From contig CM073891.1 in assembly GCA_037176705.1 (NCBI GenBank), positions 52,702,571-52,766,570 on the forward strand: a stretch of DNA of 64,000 bases, given 5' to 3'. Of this stretch, positions 1 to 10,545 are shown in pieces. The number at the start of each line of letters is the position of its first letter. Within the stretch, counting starts at the first letter, position 1. Source of the stretch: Molossus alvarezi. Lineage: Eukaryota > Chordata > Mammalia > Chiroptera > Molossidae. The notes under the pieces are model-generated. The model had not been told where the DNA came from. It did not search any database and saw only the letters and a program-made list of their open reading frames with translations. The position numbers were made by a program, and so were the translations under genes.

Positions 1-128
1 AAGCAACCACTGGCCACGTGCGACTGCTGAGCACTGAAAACACAGCCTGTCCTGCCTGACACATGCAGACACTGCCAAATACAGAACAGTTCCTGAGGAC
101 TTACATAACAATTACAAAAATTAATGTA

Positions 129-330
129 GCCCAGCCAGTGTGGCTCAGTGGTTGAGCATCAGCCAATGCACCAACAGGTCACAGGTTGGATTCCTGGTTA
201 GGGCACATGCCCAGGTTGTGGGCCAAATTCCCAGTGGGGGGCATCAAGGGGGTAGTTAATCAATGTTGTCTGTAATTGATGTTTCTATCTCTCTCCCTTC
301 CGGTTTCTCTAAAATAAATTTAAAAAAGAA
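129..330 (+). mobile_element. Ves-type SINE
   Basis: tRNA-derived head 'tggctcagtggttgagcatc', B-box-like 'ggttggattcctg', then a CT-rich tail 'tctatctctctccc' and an A-rich end. The same insertion is in copy B. Confidence 0.8.
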
Positions 331-879
331 GTAAAATATCTCATTAATATGCTTTTGGGATCACATGTGATGTTTTAGATATAATGCCTACATAAAGCGT
401 ATCATTAAAATCAATCCCACCCATTTTCTTTTACTTTGTTAATGTGGCTACTAGAAAGTTTGTATTACATGGGGTGGCCTGCATTGCATTTCCATTGGAC
501 ATCTCTGCTCCAGAAGGGGGTGCACTGCCTCTGTAAAGAGCCAGATGGTAGGTAGTCTAGGCTTTCCAGGCAGAATGGTGGTCTCTGTTGCAACTACTCG
601 AGTCTGTTATTACAGCAGGAAGTAGCCACAGGTAAAATGTACATGCATGGGTGTGGCTGTGTTAAAAAGACACACAAAAACTCTATTTATGGACCCTGAA
701 ATATAAATGTCATATCATTTTCATTTGCCACCAAATATTATTCTTCTCTTGATTTTCCCATCCATTACAACCTGTAAACGCTATCCTTGGTTCACAGATG
801 TATCAAAACAGGCAAGGGCTGTATCTGAATTTCGGGCTGAGGTTGGCCAACCCCTGCTCTAGAATATCACCATGGTTGG

Positions 880-1032
880 TGTAGCAGAAAAGTCTCAAGC
901 TTTGGATTCAGACAAACTGGATTCCAACCTACTAGTTTAGAGGTATGAGGATGGAAATCCCAGCTCACATGATCATTGTGAGAATTAAATGGATGATGCA
1001 GGTTAGTACAGAGCAAAGTGCCCAGCCGAGAG
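880..1032 (+). mobile_element. MIR-like fragment
   Basis: 'tttggattcagacaaactgg' through 'attgtgagaattaaatggat' resembles the MIR middle and tail. Shared with copy B at about 54,490-54,635. Confidence 0.55.
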
Positions 1033-1287
1033 AACTGAAATAAAACAGGACACGCCTGAGTTCATGCACTGCCCAGACCTTGCAAGAAGCAAAAGTCTGA
1101 TGAAAGGTCTTTTCAAACACATCCCTACCAGCCAAGGTGTTCATCCCCTTCCAATGCCTCGGAAGTGTGACCTTCACACAGTCTTAGAGCATAAATGCCA
1201 ATGAGGACCCATCCCACATGGTTGAACCCAAGGCTGTCAGCCCAGGGTACACAACGTGGTGTCTCCAGGCCCACAACCACACCTCAC

Positions 1288-1453
1288 CTCGCAGTGGTAG
1301 TCCAGGCTCTGGTGCTGTTCCTTCAGCTGGTCGAACTGAGCCTGCCAGTCGTTCAGCTCCAGCTGCGAGTGGTGCAGCGAGGATTCCAGCACCTTGATGT
1401 GGGTGTGCAGCTCCTCGCGCTCCCCCTTCAGCTGCTGGGTCAGGAAATTGACC
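1288..1453 (-). CDS. CCDC88C: Daple-like coiled-coil exon (copy A)
   Basis: 166 bp (phase 2 in, 0 out), acceptor CACCCCCAG, donor TGCGAG|GTGAGG. The translation [20 protein letters not shown]...[20 protein letters not shown] matches Daple [20 protein letters not shown]...QLELNRWQARFDELKEQHQS. After QHQS seven residues of the family sequence (MDISLTK) are missing, an in-frame 21-bp deletion, before LDYHCE (Daple LDNHCE). It is the last exon of copy A inside the window. The next 3' exon is seen only in copy B at 53.4-53.5 kb. Confidence 0.93.
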
Positions 1454-2248
1454 CTGGGGGTGCAGAGCCATAGGGTCAGGGCTGAGGAGCACTCCCAGGA
1501 TCTGTTTGAGCTGTGCAACCTTCACCAAACCTGCAACCCCTGTGTGCCTCGCTTTCTCGCATGTGTAAAAGAGGGGTTGAACAATACCAGCCATTTTCAA
1601 ACAATACCAGCCATTTTCAAACTGTGTCCATTGGCGTTCTAGGAGGCTCCCCCTGGCACCCCACTTTGGGCTGGGGAATACAGAACAGGCAGCTCAAACA
1701 ATACTTCAATGAGCCTCACTGTTCAAATCTTTTCTATTTAAGGCTTTGGCCTGCTTGGACAAAAGAGTTCTATTGAAACACTTTTACAAAATGTTGAATT
1801 GGAATATTTTTGCACCTCCATCATCTCACACTCTGGGAGCGTCCACGCAGGGCCAAGGTATCGACTGGGGTTACAAGTGTACTCAGAGAGTAGGTGAGCT
1901 CACAAATAGGGACTGCATGGATGATGAGGATGGCCTGTATCTCCTCCACGGCGTCGCTGGTGGTAGAGGCAGAGGGTGCCCTTCCCTGATGCAATCGCCA
2001 TCACAGGTGTGGGAGGTGAGGTTACCCAAATGCAGACAATGCGTCATCCCAGGTGTCACTAGTGCTTCCATCTCACCCACTAGCTGGAGTCCCCTTCTAC
2101 CTGATTACCACCACCTGTTGCCATGACAGGCTTCATAAAAATACACTGGTACCAATGGACTCAATTGATCTTAGCTCTATGGGTGCTGAATGAATTGGTC
2201 TGAATGAAATCCCGGCGCACAATGCTGCCTGGGGGCGGTGGCAGTTAC

Positions 2249-2392
2249 CTGTCTAGCTCATCCCGCAGCCTCTGGTTCTCGCTCTTGGCGATGGCATTTG
2301 TTCTCTGCTCCTGCTGCTGAGCCCCACACCCAGTGTTCAAGACTGTCTCCATCTCCTCCTGCTCTGCCTCAGATTTCAGCATGTCCTTGTGC
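2249..2392 (-). CDS. CCDC88C: Daple-like coiled-coil exon after the internal deletion (copy A)
   Basis: 144 bp (phase 2 in, 2 out), acceptor CTCCAAAG, donor GACAG|GTAACT. The translation [20 protein letters not shown]...[23 protein letters not shown] matches the Daple segment HGDMLKRKAELEELEKVL...[20 protein letters not shown] near residue 1,180 of the family protein. The first base completes the codon left open by the 5,822 exon (AAC GC|G CAC), so the missing central exons are skipped without a frameshift. Confidence 0.9.
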
Positions 2393-2973
2393 CTTTGGAG
2401 GGAAACACACCCGCTAGGAACACACAGCCCATAGACTGCAGAGCCCCCCGTGAGCGAATTCTCTCTGCAGAGCTGAGGGGACTGGCAGGGAGGGGTGCTG
2501 CACAGCAGAGAGGAGGGACAATGGCAGCTAGGACAAAGGTTGGGTCAGCTCTGGGAGGAGAGGACCCTGCCAGCCCTGAATTTAAGTCCACCTCCTTCTT
2601 CCTGACATGTCTCCACGGGACCTTCTCCACCCTATCAAAGCAGCTTCCTCTGTTAGTCTGCTGGGGACAATATGACTGTTTTCCTAACCCCACGCACTTC
2701 TAACAGAAACCACAGCATATACCGCTGAATCCACGGCACATGACAGCCTCTCCCCCACACCAGGGACAGCGTAGCCCTCCACCTCAGCTTGGGAGCATGA
2801 GTCCCTTCTTCTGAGTCAGTCATGAGGGGGGACAGAGGCTTGCCTGGTGGGACCCAAGCAGCTGCCAGGGACCAGCTGCACACACTCACGTACACCCATG
2901 CACACATCTGCTCCTCAAGGCACACCACTACACTACCCTGTAACTTCACACTCAGCTTGAGGCTTTCATTTTG

Positions 2974-3180
2974 TTTTAAAAAATTCTTGCGTATTTTTAT
3001 TGATTGATTTTAGAGAGAGGGAGAGATGAAGGGAGAAAGAGACAGTGAGAGAGCAACATTGACCTGTTGTTGAACGTATTTATGCATTCATTGGTTGATG
3101 TGCCCTAACCAGGGACCAACCCACAACCATGGTGTATGGGGACAACGCTCTCACAGGCTGAGCAACCCGGCCAGGGCTGG
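2974..3180 (-). mobile_element. Old Ves-type SINE
   Basis: Inverted orientation: a tail-side 'attgattgattttagagaga' GA-rich stretch, then 'ccctaaccagggaccaacc', and a head 'ctgagcaacccggccagggc'. Diverged. Intronic. Partner in copy B at about 56,594-56,790. Confidence 0.7.
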
Positions 3181-4939
3181 GCTTTTGTTTTCATCCTGTC
3201 TCAGTCTTGACAGGGCAGCAGAGCACAGAGGGAGTCCCTGTCCAGGCCCAGGTGATTCCTCCCTCCTGCTGACCCCACTGTGTTCAGGGCTGACTAGGAG
3301 CTTCCCCAAGGTCAAAGTACCTGACATCACCTCTCAATCTTCCCCATTACAAGAAAATCTCTATCCAAAGCCCCTTCCTGAGTTTCCACACTCATAGAAT
3401 CTGACAGAGACCATCCAGCCTGGGTCTGCAGCCCTCCACCCACATCCCACCCACCCCACCCACCCCCAGATCAGCTGTCCTTATACCATCTGTCTCGAGC
3501 CATGACTTGTGAGGACTCACATTTGGAAACCTGCACAGGCAGCTGTTTGAAGACAAAGGTTCCTGTGGCCTTTAGCCCTGGGGCAATAACAGGGAAGATG
3601 GGGGTGGGGGCTCTGTCTCATCCAGGCTAATAATTCTGGAAAAACTCATCCAGGTAGCACAAAGAGGGCTCATAACCATTAGGGTTCCCCACTCCTGCAT
3701 TTCTATTTGGTCTTGGAAAAGCGCACAGATCCAACTAGGAACAACCCCCAGCTGCAGGACAAATACCATGTGATTTTGCTTCCACGGGGTCCCTGGCATG
3801 AGGCTGACACTCAGTAAAAGGTTAGGGAACAAGTGAGTGTCCGAGTGACACATGAAATGGATAGACAGCTCCCATCCCTCTGTTTCAGCTCCCACACCTC
3901 TAAACCTGCAGCCCTGTTGCAGACAGACCAAGGGGCCTCGGGCTATCTGTCCAACCAGTAGACACCACAGAGAAACACAGTAGGTCTGCCTGTTCTATGG
4001 AGCAGGGAGCTGCAGACAAAACAATGAACTCGTCCTCAGAGCCAGTCAGATTCCACCTGCACAAGCCCTCTGCCTCCGGACAGGCATGAAGAATACCATG
4101 ACACTGTTATAATATATAGAAATGGACACTGAACATAAGACCTGTAGGTGCCTGGGGAGGGGTGGGCACCATGCTAGTTCACGGTGTGTGAACACTTTGG
4201 GCTCCACATCATGACTCAGCTGGTGCCTCCCCCCACATCTAGACCCAGAGCTAGGTGGACAGTAGATGACTCACCAAGGTTACCTGAATACAGAATGGGT
4301 ACGTGAGGAGGGACAGATGGAAATGCCAACAGGGAGATGATGCTCACTTTGGCTGGTAGGAATAGAGAGTCTAATGGGAGCAGATGTGTCAGCACCCCTC
4401 GAAGATGGGAATCTGGGTGAATAAAGGAGATTGGAAGACTCCGAACAGTCCCTGGGAAGCACTGGGAGAATGAAAAATGAATGTCAGCACCCCGATCCCA
4501 CAGCATCATCAGATGCTCTCACCAGGCTTTGTTGGCTCAAGGACCTCCCTAGATCACTGCAATGGAAACTCCCTGCAAATCAGCTGCTCCTGCTAAAGAG
4601 GGAACAGTTTGCTTAGCATGTTGCTAAGGTGGGGTAAAGGAAATACTGTCAGCAGGGATATCTCACAAGCACAGGAAGTGGACAACAGCTCTCTTCTTTG
4701 CTGCAGCGAGTGTTGGGGAGCCTCTCTTTATACGCATCTCTTCCTCCCTGCCCTGCATTAGAGTCTTCTGCACATCACACCTCCCCCAGGCCCTGGATCC
4801 TGCTGTTCCTGCCATGGAGCCTGGAGCAATCAGGGGTCTGCCAGGGCAGGAGCTCAGGACATGGCTGACTGCATGCACACCAAACCCTGACTTATCAACA
4901 GCACAAAGTTACTATTTATACATTTCAAATATTACAAGA

Positions 4940-5222
4940 TCTCAAAGATTGGTGGAGTACAATGAACAAAATAAGCTGATGAACAAAATAGATCCAGAGA
5001 CATGGAAGTAGGGAACAGACCGACAAACCTCCGAGAGAGTGTGGGAGGGCACAAAAAGATAAACCAAAGAACATGCATGCATGTATGCTTACATAGCCCA
5101 TGGACACAGACTACAGTCCTGTGAAGGGTTGGGGGTGGGAGTTTGGGAGTGAGGAAGAGGGTGTCAATGGGGGCAAAAGGAGAAACATCTGTAACAAAAA
5201 TAGGTGAATAAATGAAAAAAAA
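4940..5222 (+). mobile_element. LINE-1 3' end fragment
   Basis: 'gatgaacaaaatagatccag' followed by 'agacatggaagtagggaaca', ending in an A-run. It is the reverse complement of the 33.2-33.4 kb end of the large L1. Severely 5'-truncated. Same insertion in copy B. Confidence 0.8.
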
Positions 5223-5821
5223 TTCTGCAATTCAATGTACATCAATTTTACCTAAAAAAAGGAGTCTGCATGGACACGAGGAGGTACAGGTGCAATGGGA
5301 ACGGCAGAGTGTGGATAAGTGCTGATGCCTGGGATGGGACACGGGGCTTTCACTATACTATGGTGTACATTTCTATGTATCCAAAAGGTTCCAAAATTTA
5401 AAAATGCAGAATAGAAGTCCAGACTTTGACAGGGAAGAAGCCAGGGAAGCTAGGGAAGAACGTCACCTTAACTCCAAAGCTGTGGTGAACCTCCCCCTCC
5501 TGTTCTTGGACTGGAAGAGGGGTAGGCATGCTCAGGGAAACGGGGCCTCAGTGATGACACACGGTTTCTCTGAGCCAGGGTTAGCATGCACGCCATTCTC
5601 AGCTGCATAAACTCCCCACCACTGAGGGTGATTTCATTCACTTCTCCTAATTGTGTAACATTGGGTCCAAAGGAAACACAAGGGGCCAGAACAAAGAGGG
5701 GACAGCAGCCCGGGGTGGACGCCCAGTCACCCTGCCAGCCTCCTGCCCACGGGGACACGGCACATGTGGGACATGGGTGTGAGCTGTCAAGTCTGCAGAC
5801 CACATGGGTAGGGGTGCTCAC

Positions 5822-6387
5822 GCGTTTCTGTGGCTGTTATCGTCCTGCTCAAGCTCCTGGTTCTCCATGTTGATCGGAGCCATATTGGCCCTCATATAGC
5901 ACATGGTCTCCACCATCCTGCGCAGCTCCAGGTTCTCCTCGTTCAGCTGCATGTTGTCCTGCTCTAGTCCCTTGAGCTGCACCGACATGTCATGCAGGGT
6001 GGCCAGAGACTTGGACAGCTGCTGGTTCTCCAGGCTCAGGCCCTGGTTCTCATGCTCCAGAGCATCAATCTTCTTGGTGGTCGTCGTTGTCAGGGAGGTG
6101 AAGTCCTGGGCCAGCTTTGTGTTCTCTGTCTCCAGCTGGTGCAGCTTCTCCTCCAGCTCCTCTACTTGCTTCACCCTCTCCTGCATCTGCTCCATGTCCC
6201 GCTGCAGGCTCTGCTTCTCACACTCCAGCTTGCCGAGTTTGTGGCTGGTCTCAGTCACCATTTGCTGGAGGACTTTGTTCTCTTCCTCAACCTCCCTTGT
6301 GCAGGCCTCACTGCTGCCCAGTGAAGTCACCTGCAGCAACAGCATTGATTGATTGAGATTATCTTTTTCTTTCTGAAGAACCTGGAT
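5822..6387 (-). CDS. CCDC88C: Daple-like large coiled-coil exon (copy A)
   Basis: 566 bp, 188 codons plus 2 nt (phase 0 in, 2 out), acceptor TTTCCTGCAG, donor AACGC|GTGAGC. The translation starts IQVLQKEKDNLNQSMLLLQ and includes NEENLELRRMVETM, matching Daple IKDLEQEKDHLNRAM ... LDAENLELRRLVETM. It is a continuous coiled coil without stops. In Daple the following residues (VDLLKALGKKSERLEL and on) continue the coil for hundreds of residues. Here the next recognisable exon is 3.4 kb away and matches a point roughly 500 residues later. Copy B differs at 18 positions, 10 of them synonymous. Confidence 0.95.
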
Positions 6388-6656
6388 CTGCAGGAAACAA
6401 CAGAAAAGACAAAGGCGGCTGCACAAATGCATTTCCGTGATTTGGGTCCAAACTGGGGGACTGAAGTGAAGGCCTGGAAAGAGCGTCCCACCGTGTGCCC
6501 AAAGGAAGTGCTGATGTTTCCCAGAAGCTTTATACGGACACAAGGTGAAGGGCATGGAGACCCCCTCGGACACAGTACCAGTCCAAACACATTCATAGCA
6601 GCCGGCATGACCTATAAACATAAACCACATCCCCTCTTATTTAAAACAATCAAAGT

Positions 6657-6775
6657 GCCCTGGCCGGTTAGGCTCAGTAGTTAGAGCATCGGCCTGGAGA
6701 CTGAACAGTTGTGGGTTCGCTTCATGCTCAAGGGCATGTACCTGGATTGCAGGTTTGATCCCCAGCCCTGGTCTG
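6657..6775 (+). mobile_element. Ves SINE, 5' half only
   Basis: 'gccctggccggttaggctca' through 'gatccccagccctggtctgg', then an abrupt stop where the exon-bearing duplication begins. The CT-rich tail is missing here, and a matching 3' half lies at 8,118-8,270. Confidence 0.8.
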
Positions 6776-6777
6776 GT

Positions 6778-8116
6778 AATCCACGTATCCTGACTGGTCA
6801 ATGACTAGGACATGGCTATGACCCTGGCCTCTCCCTCCTGTGGGCAGAGCTTCCAGGGAAAAAACCGGTTCTGGAGGGCCTACCTGCCTGGCCATGTCCA
6901 CTCTAACGGTCTTCAGGTCAGACCGCATTTGGTCTTTTTCTTCTAACAGCTCCTCACTGAAGCTCTGGAGATCATTGATGGTCTGCTTTCCACATTCGAG
7001 CTCATGCTGTAATTTTTCAATCTGCAGAGCCCAAGACCCAGCCCGTGCAAAAGTTATTTTCATGAGCAAACTCTATTTCAAAGTAAACCCAAGACTGTCA
7101 GCCTCGTGGAAAATTTCAACAGAACTTTTCTCCAGAAAAAACTTTTTCCTGCCAATATTTGAGGAGGTAGAAGAAAGCCTGGCTCCTGGGTGGCCTCCAT
7201 GAGCCGCTATCCCTGTCCAGACCTTGTTCTGCTGTGACATCCCCACACCCTTGACCATTGACTCAGCCCACTGAGTGCAATGCCAGCTCAGGGCAAAGAG
7301 AAAGGGCTGAGCTCCCCACTCCTCACCCTCCTGCTTCCATCTTTGGCCGTGTCTACTACCCGGAGGGTCAGGCCACATTCTCCAGGCCTAGCAGCCACCA
7401 CCGCTAGATGCCCTGCAGGGACGTCAATGGCTCGGTGACATGCCTCCTCACTCAGCTGCTCAGAGTAGTCTTCTGCTATGTCACTCCTTGCTCTCACCCT
7501 CCAAGTGATGTGTCCCCAAGACCTGGCCTCTTTCCCCATGCAGCTCCCCCTCCACACCCCACACCCACTGTGGAAGTGCCAGAGTTTGTGACCTACTGGG
7601 TCTGCACTGAGGCCCAACAGTCTGCATGCTTGCCCTGTGACCCTGATGCCACTGGTTTGGGACACCTGCTCTGAAACTAATCAATGGGTCTCAAAGGCAA
7701 AGTTCAGAAGGTTCTGAAGCTTCTAAAGGTACCAAGCTCAGGTACCAAGTAGCAGCTCTGGGCGTGGTATCAGCAGCCAGGACCCAGAGCCAGCTCTATG
7801 TACCTTTGTAGGGTGTGGCCTGGCACAGGTGGTTTACCCAACTCCCAGAGGGATTGCTGCTCTAAGGCCAGCTCTGCCCACTTCTCCGGGGTGAGTGCCG
7901 CCCTGCCTTTACCCCAGGCTGTGGGCGCTGTACAAGGCACTCTTGGAGGGAGCAGCTGGGCAAGCTTCTTCTCCATGAGGTTGAGGGTCAGGCACAGTGG
8001 GGCGCATATTCCTGTCCTCACATCACCCTGTCAGCACACCAGGCCTCTGCCCCAAGGTGGGGACCTGAGCATTGGGGATCCTCACCCAGCCCGTGCATAA
8101 ATCAATTTCAGCTGTG
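6778..8116. repeat. Internal exon-bearing duplication, left element (copy A)
   Basis: Starts 'aatccacgtatcctgactgg' and runs through the 46-codon exon and its flanking introns. It is homologous and collinear with 9,175-10,545, diverging by eye at 10-15%. It is bounded on the left by the 5' half of a Ves SINE (6,657-6,775) and on the right by the 3' half of one (8,118-8,270), as if inserted into that SINE. The equivalent in copy B is about 60,398-61,735. Confidence 0.8.
6884..7021 (-). CDS. CCDC88C: Daple-like coiled-coil exon, duplicate 2 (copy A)
   Basis: The same length (138 bp, 46 codons) and phases (0/0) as the exon at 9,281-9,418, with acceptor GCTCTGCAG and donor AGGCAG|GTAGGC. The translation begins IEKLQHELECGKQTINDLQS and ends EEKDQMRSDLKTVRVDMARQ, so it is an in-tandem exon duplication inside the gene. 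Because 46 is not a multiple of seven, including both exons would shift the heptad register by four residues, which makes alternative use plausible. The enclosing block is about 1.3 kb and lies between two halves of a Ves SINE. Confidence 0.88.
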
Positions 8117-8117
8117 A

Positions 8118-8270
8118 GAGAGGCCACTAGTCAATGTGTCTCTCTCACATCAATGTTTCTTTTTCTCTCTCTCCTTCTCCCCTTTTTTTCCCTCCCACTC
8201 TATCTAATAAATCAATAGAAATATATTCTCAGGTGAGGATTAAAGAAATGGTAATAAAACAAAACAGTGA
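8118..8270 (+). mobile_element. Ves SINE, 3' half only
   Basis: 'gagaggccactagtcaatgt' followed by 'ctctctcacatcaatgtttc', a CT tract, 'ataaatcaatagaaatatat' and 'ctcaggtgaggattaaaga', the standard Ves tail without the tRNA-like head. Probably the other half of the element at 6,657-6,775. Confidence 0.75.
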
Positions 8271-8547
8271 AAGGACTCCCGTGGTGCTTTCTGTCCTGGT
8301 CTTCAGGAAGCTCTCTGCCTGTGCAGACACCGCAGGTGATCTTCCCTCCACCTTCAGGACTCACCATCCTCACCCCGGCCTGCAGCCTCCCTGGCCCCTT
8401 GTTGTCCTCCAGGGCTCAGCGTGAGAGCCAGTTCCTCAGAGGAGCCTGCACCATGAAGCCAAAGGCCCTGCACCTCGCAAGACTCTCTCCCTGGACCCAC
8501 GTTTATTTCCTCAAAAGCTCACATTGAAGTCCCCTGTCATTCTGCCT

Positions 8548-8625
8548 TCTGGACTGTGAGCCACATCAGGGTGGGGCCCTGCCTGTCTGTCTACTACACA
8601 CAGCACCATCCCAACCCCCTGATTT
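8548..8625 (+). mobile_element. L2 3' end fragment
   Basis: 'tctggactgtgagccacatc' then 'ggggccctgcctgtctgtct' resembles the L2 3' end. Also in copy B near 62,170. Confidence 0.5.
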
Positions 8626-9174
8626 TGCTCTAACTAGATAGGCTGAAAAACGCAACTGCCTGACCCCCAGCCTCCCTTGCAGCTCGGGGTAGTCATGGGT
8701 CAGGGCTGGCCAATGAGATGGGGAGGCCTTCCCTTTGCCCCTTCACTCTCCACTTTCTTCCGGCCCATGTCTACTGCAGGTACAACAGCCACTGCCAAGA
8801 CTGGTCGAGCAGGACGAGACGAGCCTGGCTCCTGGGTGGCATCACTGAGCCACTGCCCCAGCTCTAGACTGCATACCCTGGGACTTACTGTAGTTGAGGA
8901 ACATCAGCCCTGGGGTTTGCCAGGTTCTCAGCATGACACTGGACATTGGTTGCAGGACCATCCTTTGTCCTGGGGTGCTGTCCTATGTGCTGCAGGACAC
9001 TGAGCAGCATCCCTGGTCTCTACTCACCACCACCAGAAGCACCTCCTCCCTCCTCCCCCAAGTCATGACAATCAAACACAAATTGCCAGTGTCCCTGGGA
9101 GGTGAAATCTGTCCTGTCTCCTGACTGTGGTTCAGAGTTACTGGCCCGAGCTACAGCTGAGCGAGGAAACTGAA

Positions 9175-10545
9175 AATCCACGTATCCCTACTGATCAATG
9201 ACCAGGACACGGCTATGACCCTGGACTCTCCCTCTTGTGGGCAGGGCTTCCAGGGAAAGAACTGGCTCTGGAGGGCCTACCTGCCTGGCCCTGTCCACTC
9301 TCAGGGTCTGTAGGTCAGACTGCATCTGCTCTTTTTCGTCCAGCAGCTCCTCACTGAAGCTCTGGAGGTCATTGATGGTCTGCTTCTCACCCTCGAGCTC
9401 ATGCTGCAACTCGTCAATCTGCAGAACCAGAGACCCAACCCGTGCAAAAGTCAGTTTTGCCAAGCGAACTATGTTTCAAGGCAAACCCAGAACCTGTCTG
9501 CCCCGTAGACAACGTCAACAGGACTTTTCTCCAGAAAGAACTTCTTCCCGCCCACATCGTGGGGAGGTAGAACAGCCACTGCTGAAACTGTCTGAGCAGG
9601 AAGCGGGGCGCCTGGCTCCTGGGTGGCCTCCGTGATCCACTGTCCCTCTCTAGGCCCTGTTCTGCAGTGACCTCCGCACGCCCTTGACCATTGACTCAGC
9701 CCACAGAGTGCAATGCCAGCTCAACACAGAGAGAAAGGGCTCAGCTCCCCGCTCCTCACCCTCCTGCTTACATCTTTGGCCGTGTCTACTACCCAGAGGT
9801 TCAGGCCACATGCTCTGGCCCAGCAGCCATCACTGCTAGATTCCCTGCAGGTACTTCACTGGCTCGGTGACATTCTTACTCACTCAGCTGCTCAGAGTGG
9901 TCTGCTATGTCTCTCCTTCCTCTCACCCCCTAAGAAAATGCCTCCCCAAGGCCTGGCCTCTTTCTCCATGTGGCTCCCCCTCCACACCCCACAGCCCCTG
10001 TGGAAGTGCCAGAGTTTCTGACATACTGGGCTTGTGCTGGGGCCCAAGAGTCTGCATGCTTGACCTGTGACCCTGATGCCACTGGTTCAGGACACCGGAT
10101 CTGAAACTAAACATTGAGTCTCCAAGGTGAAGTTCAGACCATTTAGAGCTTCTAAAAACCCTGAACCTCAGGCACCAAGTAGCACCTCTGGATGTAGAAC
10201 CCTGGGATGTTCTGTGCCCCAGGGGGCAGCCAAGGCCTAGAGTTGGCTCTATGCACCTGTCTGGGGCACGGACTGGCACAGGTGGTTTCCAAAACTCCCA
10301 GATGATCGCTGCTCTAATGCCAGCTCTGCCTACTTCTCTGGGGTGAGGGCTGCCCTGCCTTTACCCCAAGCTGTGGGTGCTTACAAGGCTCTTGTGAAGG
10401 AAGCAGCTGAGCAAGCTTCCTCCCTGTGAGGAGGAGGGTCAGGCACAGTGGGGCGCATATTCCTGTCCTCACATCACCCTGTCAGCTCAGCCAGCGCTGC
10501 CCCATCATGGGGACCCGAGAATGGGGGAGCCTCACCTGGCCAGGC
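9175..10545. repeat. Internal exon-bearing duplication, right element (copy A)
   Basis: Partner of 6,778-8,116, starting 'aatccacgtatccctactga' and containing the exon at 9,281-9,418. Matching landmarks are 'tgaccattgactcagccca', 'cgtgtctactaccc' and 'ggcacagtggggcgcatatt'. Because it is not flanked by SINE halves it is probably the original. The copy B counterpart (62,799-63,810) has lost about 363 bp, corresponding to 9,957-10,319. Confidence 0.8.
9281..9418 (-). CDS. CCDC88C: Daple-like coiled-coil exon, duplicate 1 (copy A)
   Basis: 138 bp, exactly 46 codons, phase 0/0, acceptor GTTCTGCAG, donor AGGCAG|GTAGGC. The translation IDELQHELEGEKQTINDLQS...ELLDEKEQMQSDLQTLRVDRARQ corresponds to the single Daple segment IEKLQTQLEREKQ...EKEQLQSDMETLKADKARQ. 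A second, diverged version of this exon lies downstream at 6,884-7,021. This version keeps DRARQ at its end and is the closer to Daple there. Both are open and spliceable, so they could be used together or alternatively. Confidence 0.9.

Larger units (their letters stand above)
2393..5821 (-). other. Intron at the site of the missing central coiled-coil exons (copy A)
   Basis: 3.4 kb between exons that in Daple are separated by roughly 500 coding residues. I searched the open frames on both strands and see none of the expected motifs (for example SERLELSYQ, LANAQLEG, NESALKTTLAMKEEK). It contains an old SINE (2.97-3.18 kb) and an L1 3' fragment (4.94-5.22 kb), with otherwise unremarkable sequence. 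Confidence 0.7.

Noticed and set aside
1184..1600. Alternative minus-strand frame through the 1.3-kb exon rich in Ala/Gly/Arg
   Set aside because: A frame-shifted reading of the Daple-like exon 1,288-1,453. The homologous frame is the one ending in LDYHCE.
5903..6356. Long plus-strand open frames opposite the large coiled-coil exon (Ser/Cys-rich and Leu/Gln-rich)
   Set aside because: They are antisense shadows of a GC-rich Glu/Leu/Gln-rich coiled-coil exon. No family similarity, and the minus frame has matching splice sites and homology. The same applies at 59,424-59,944.
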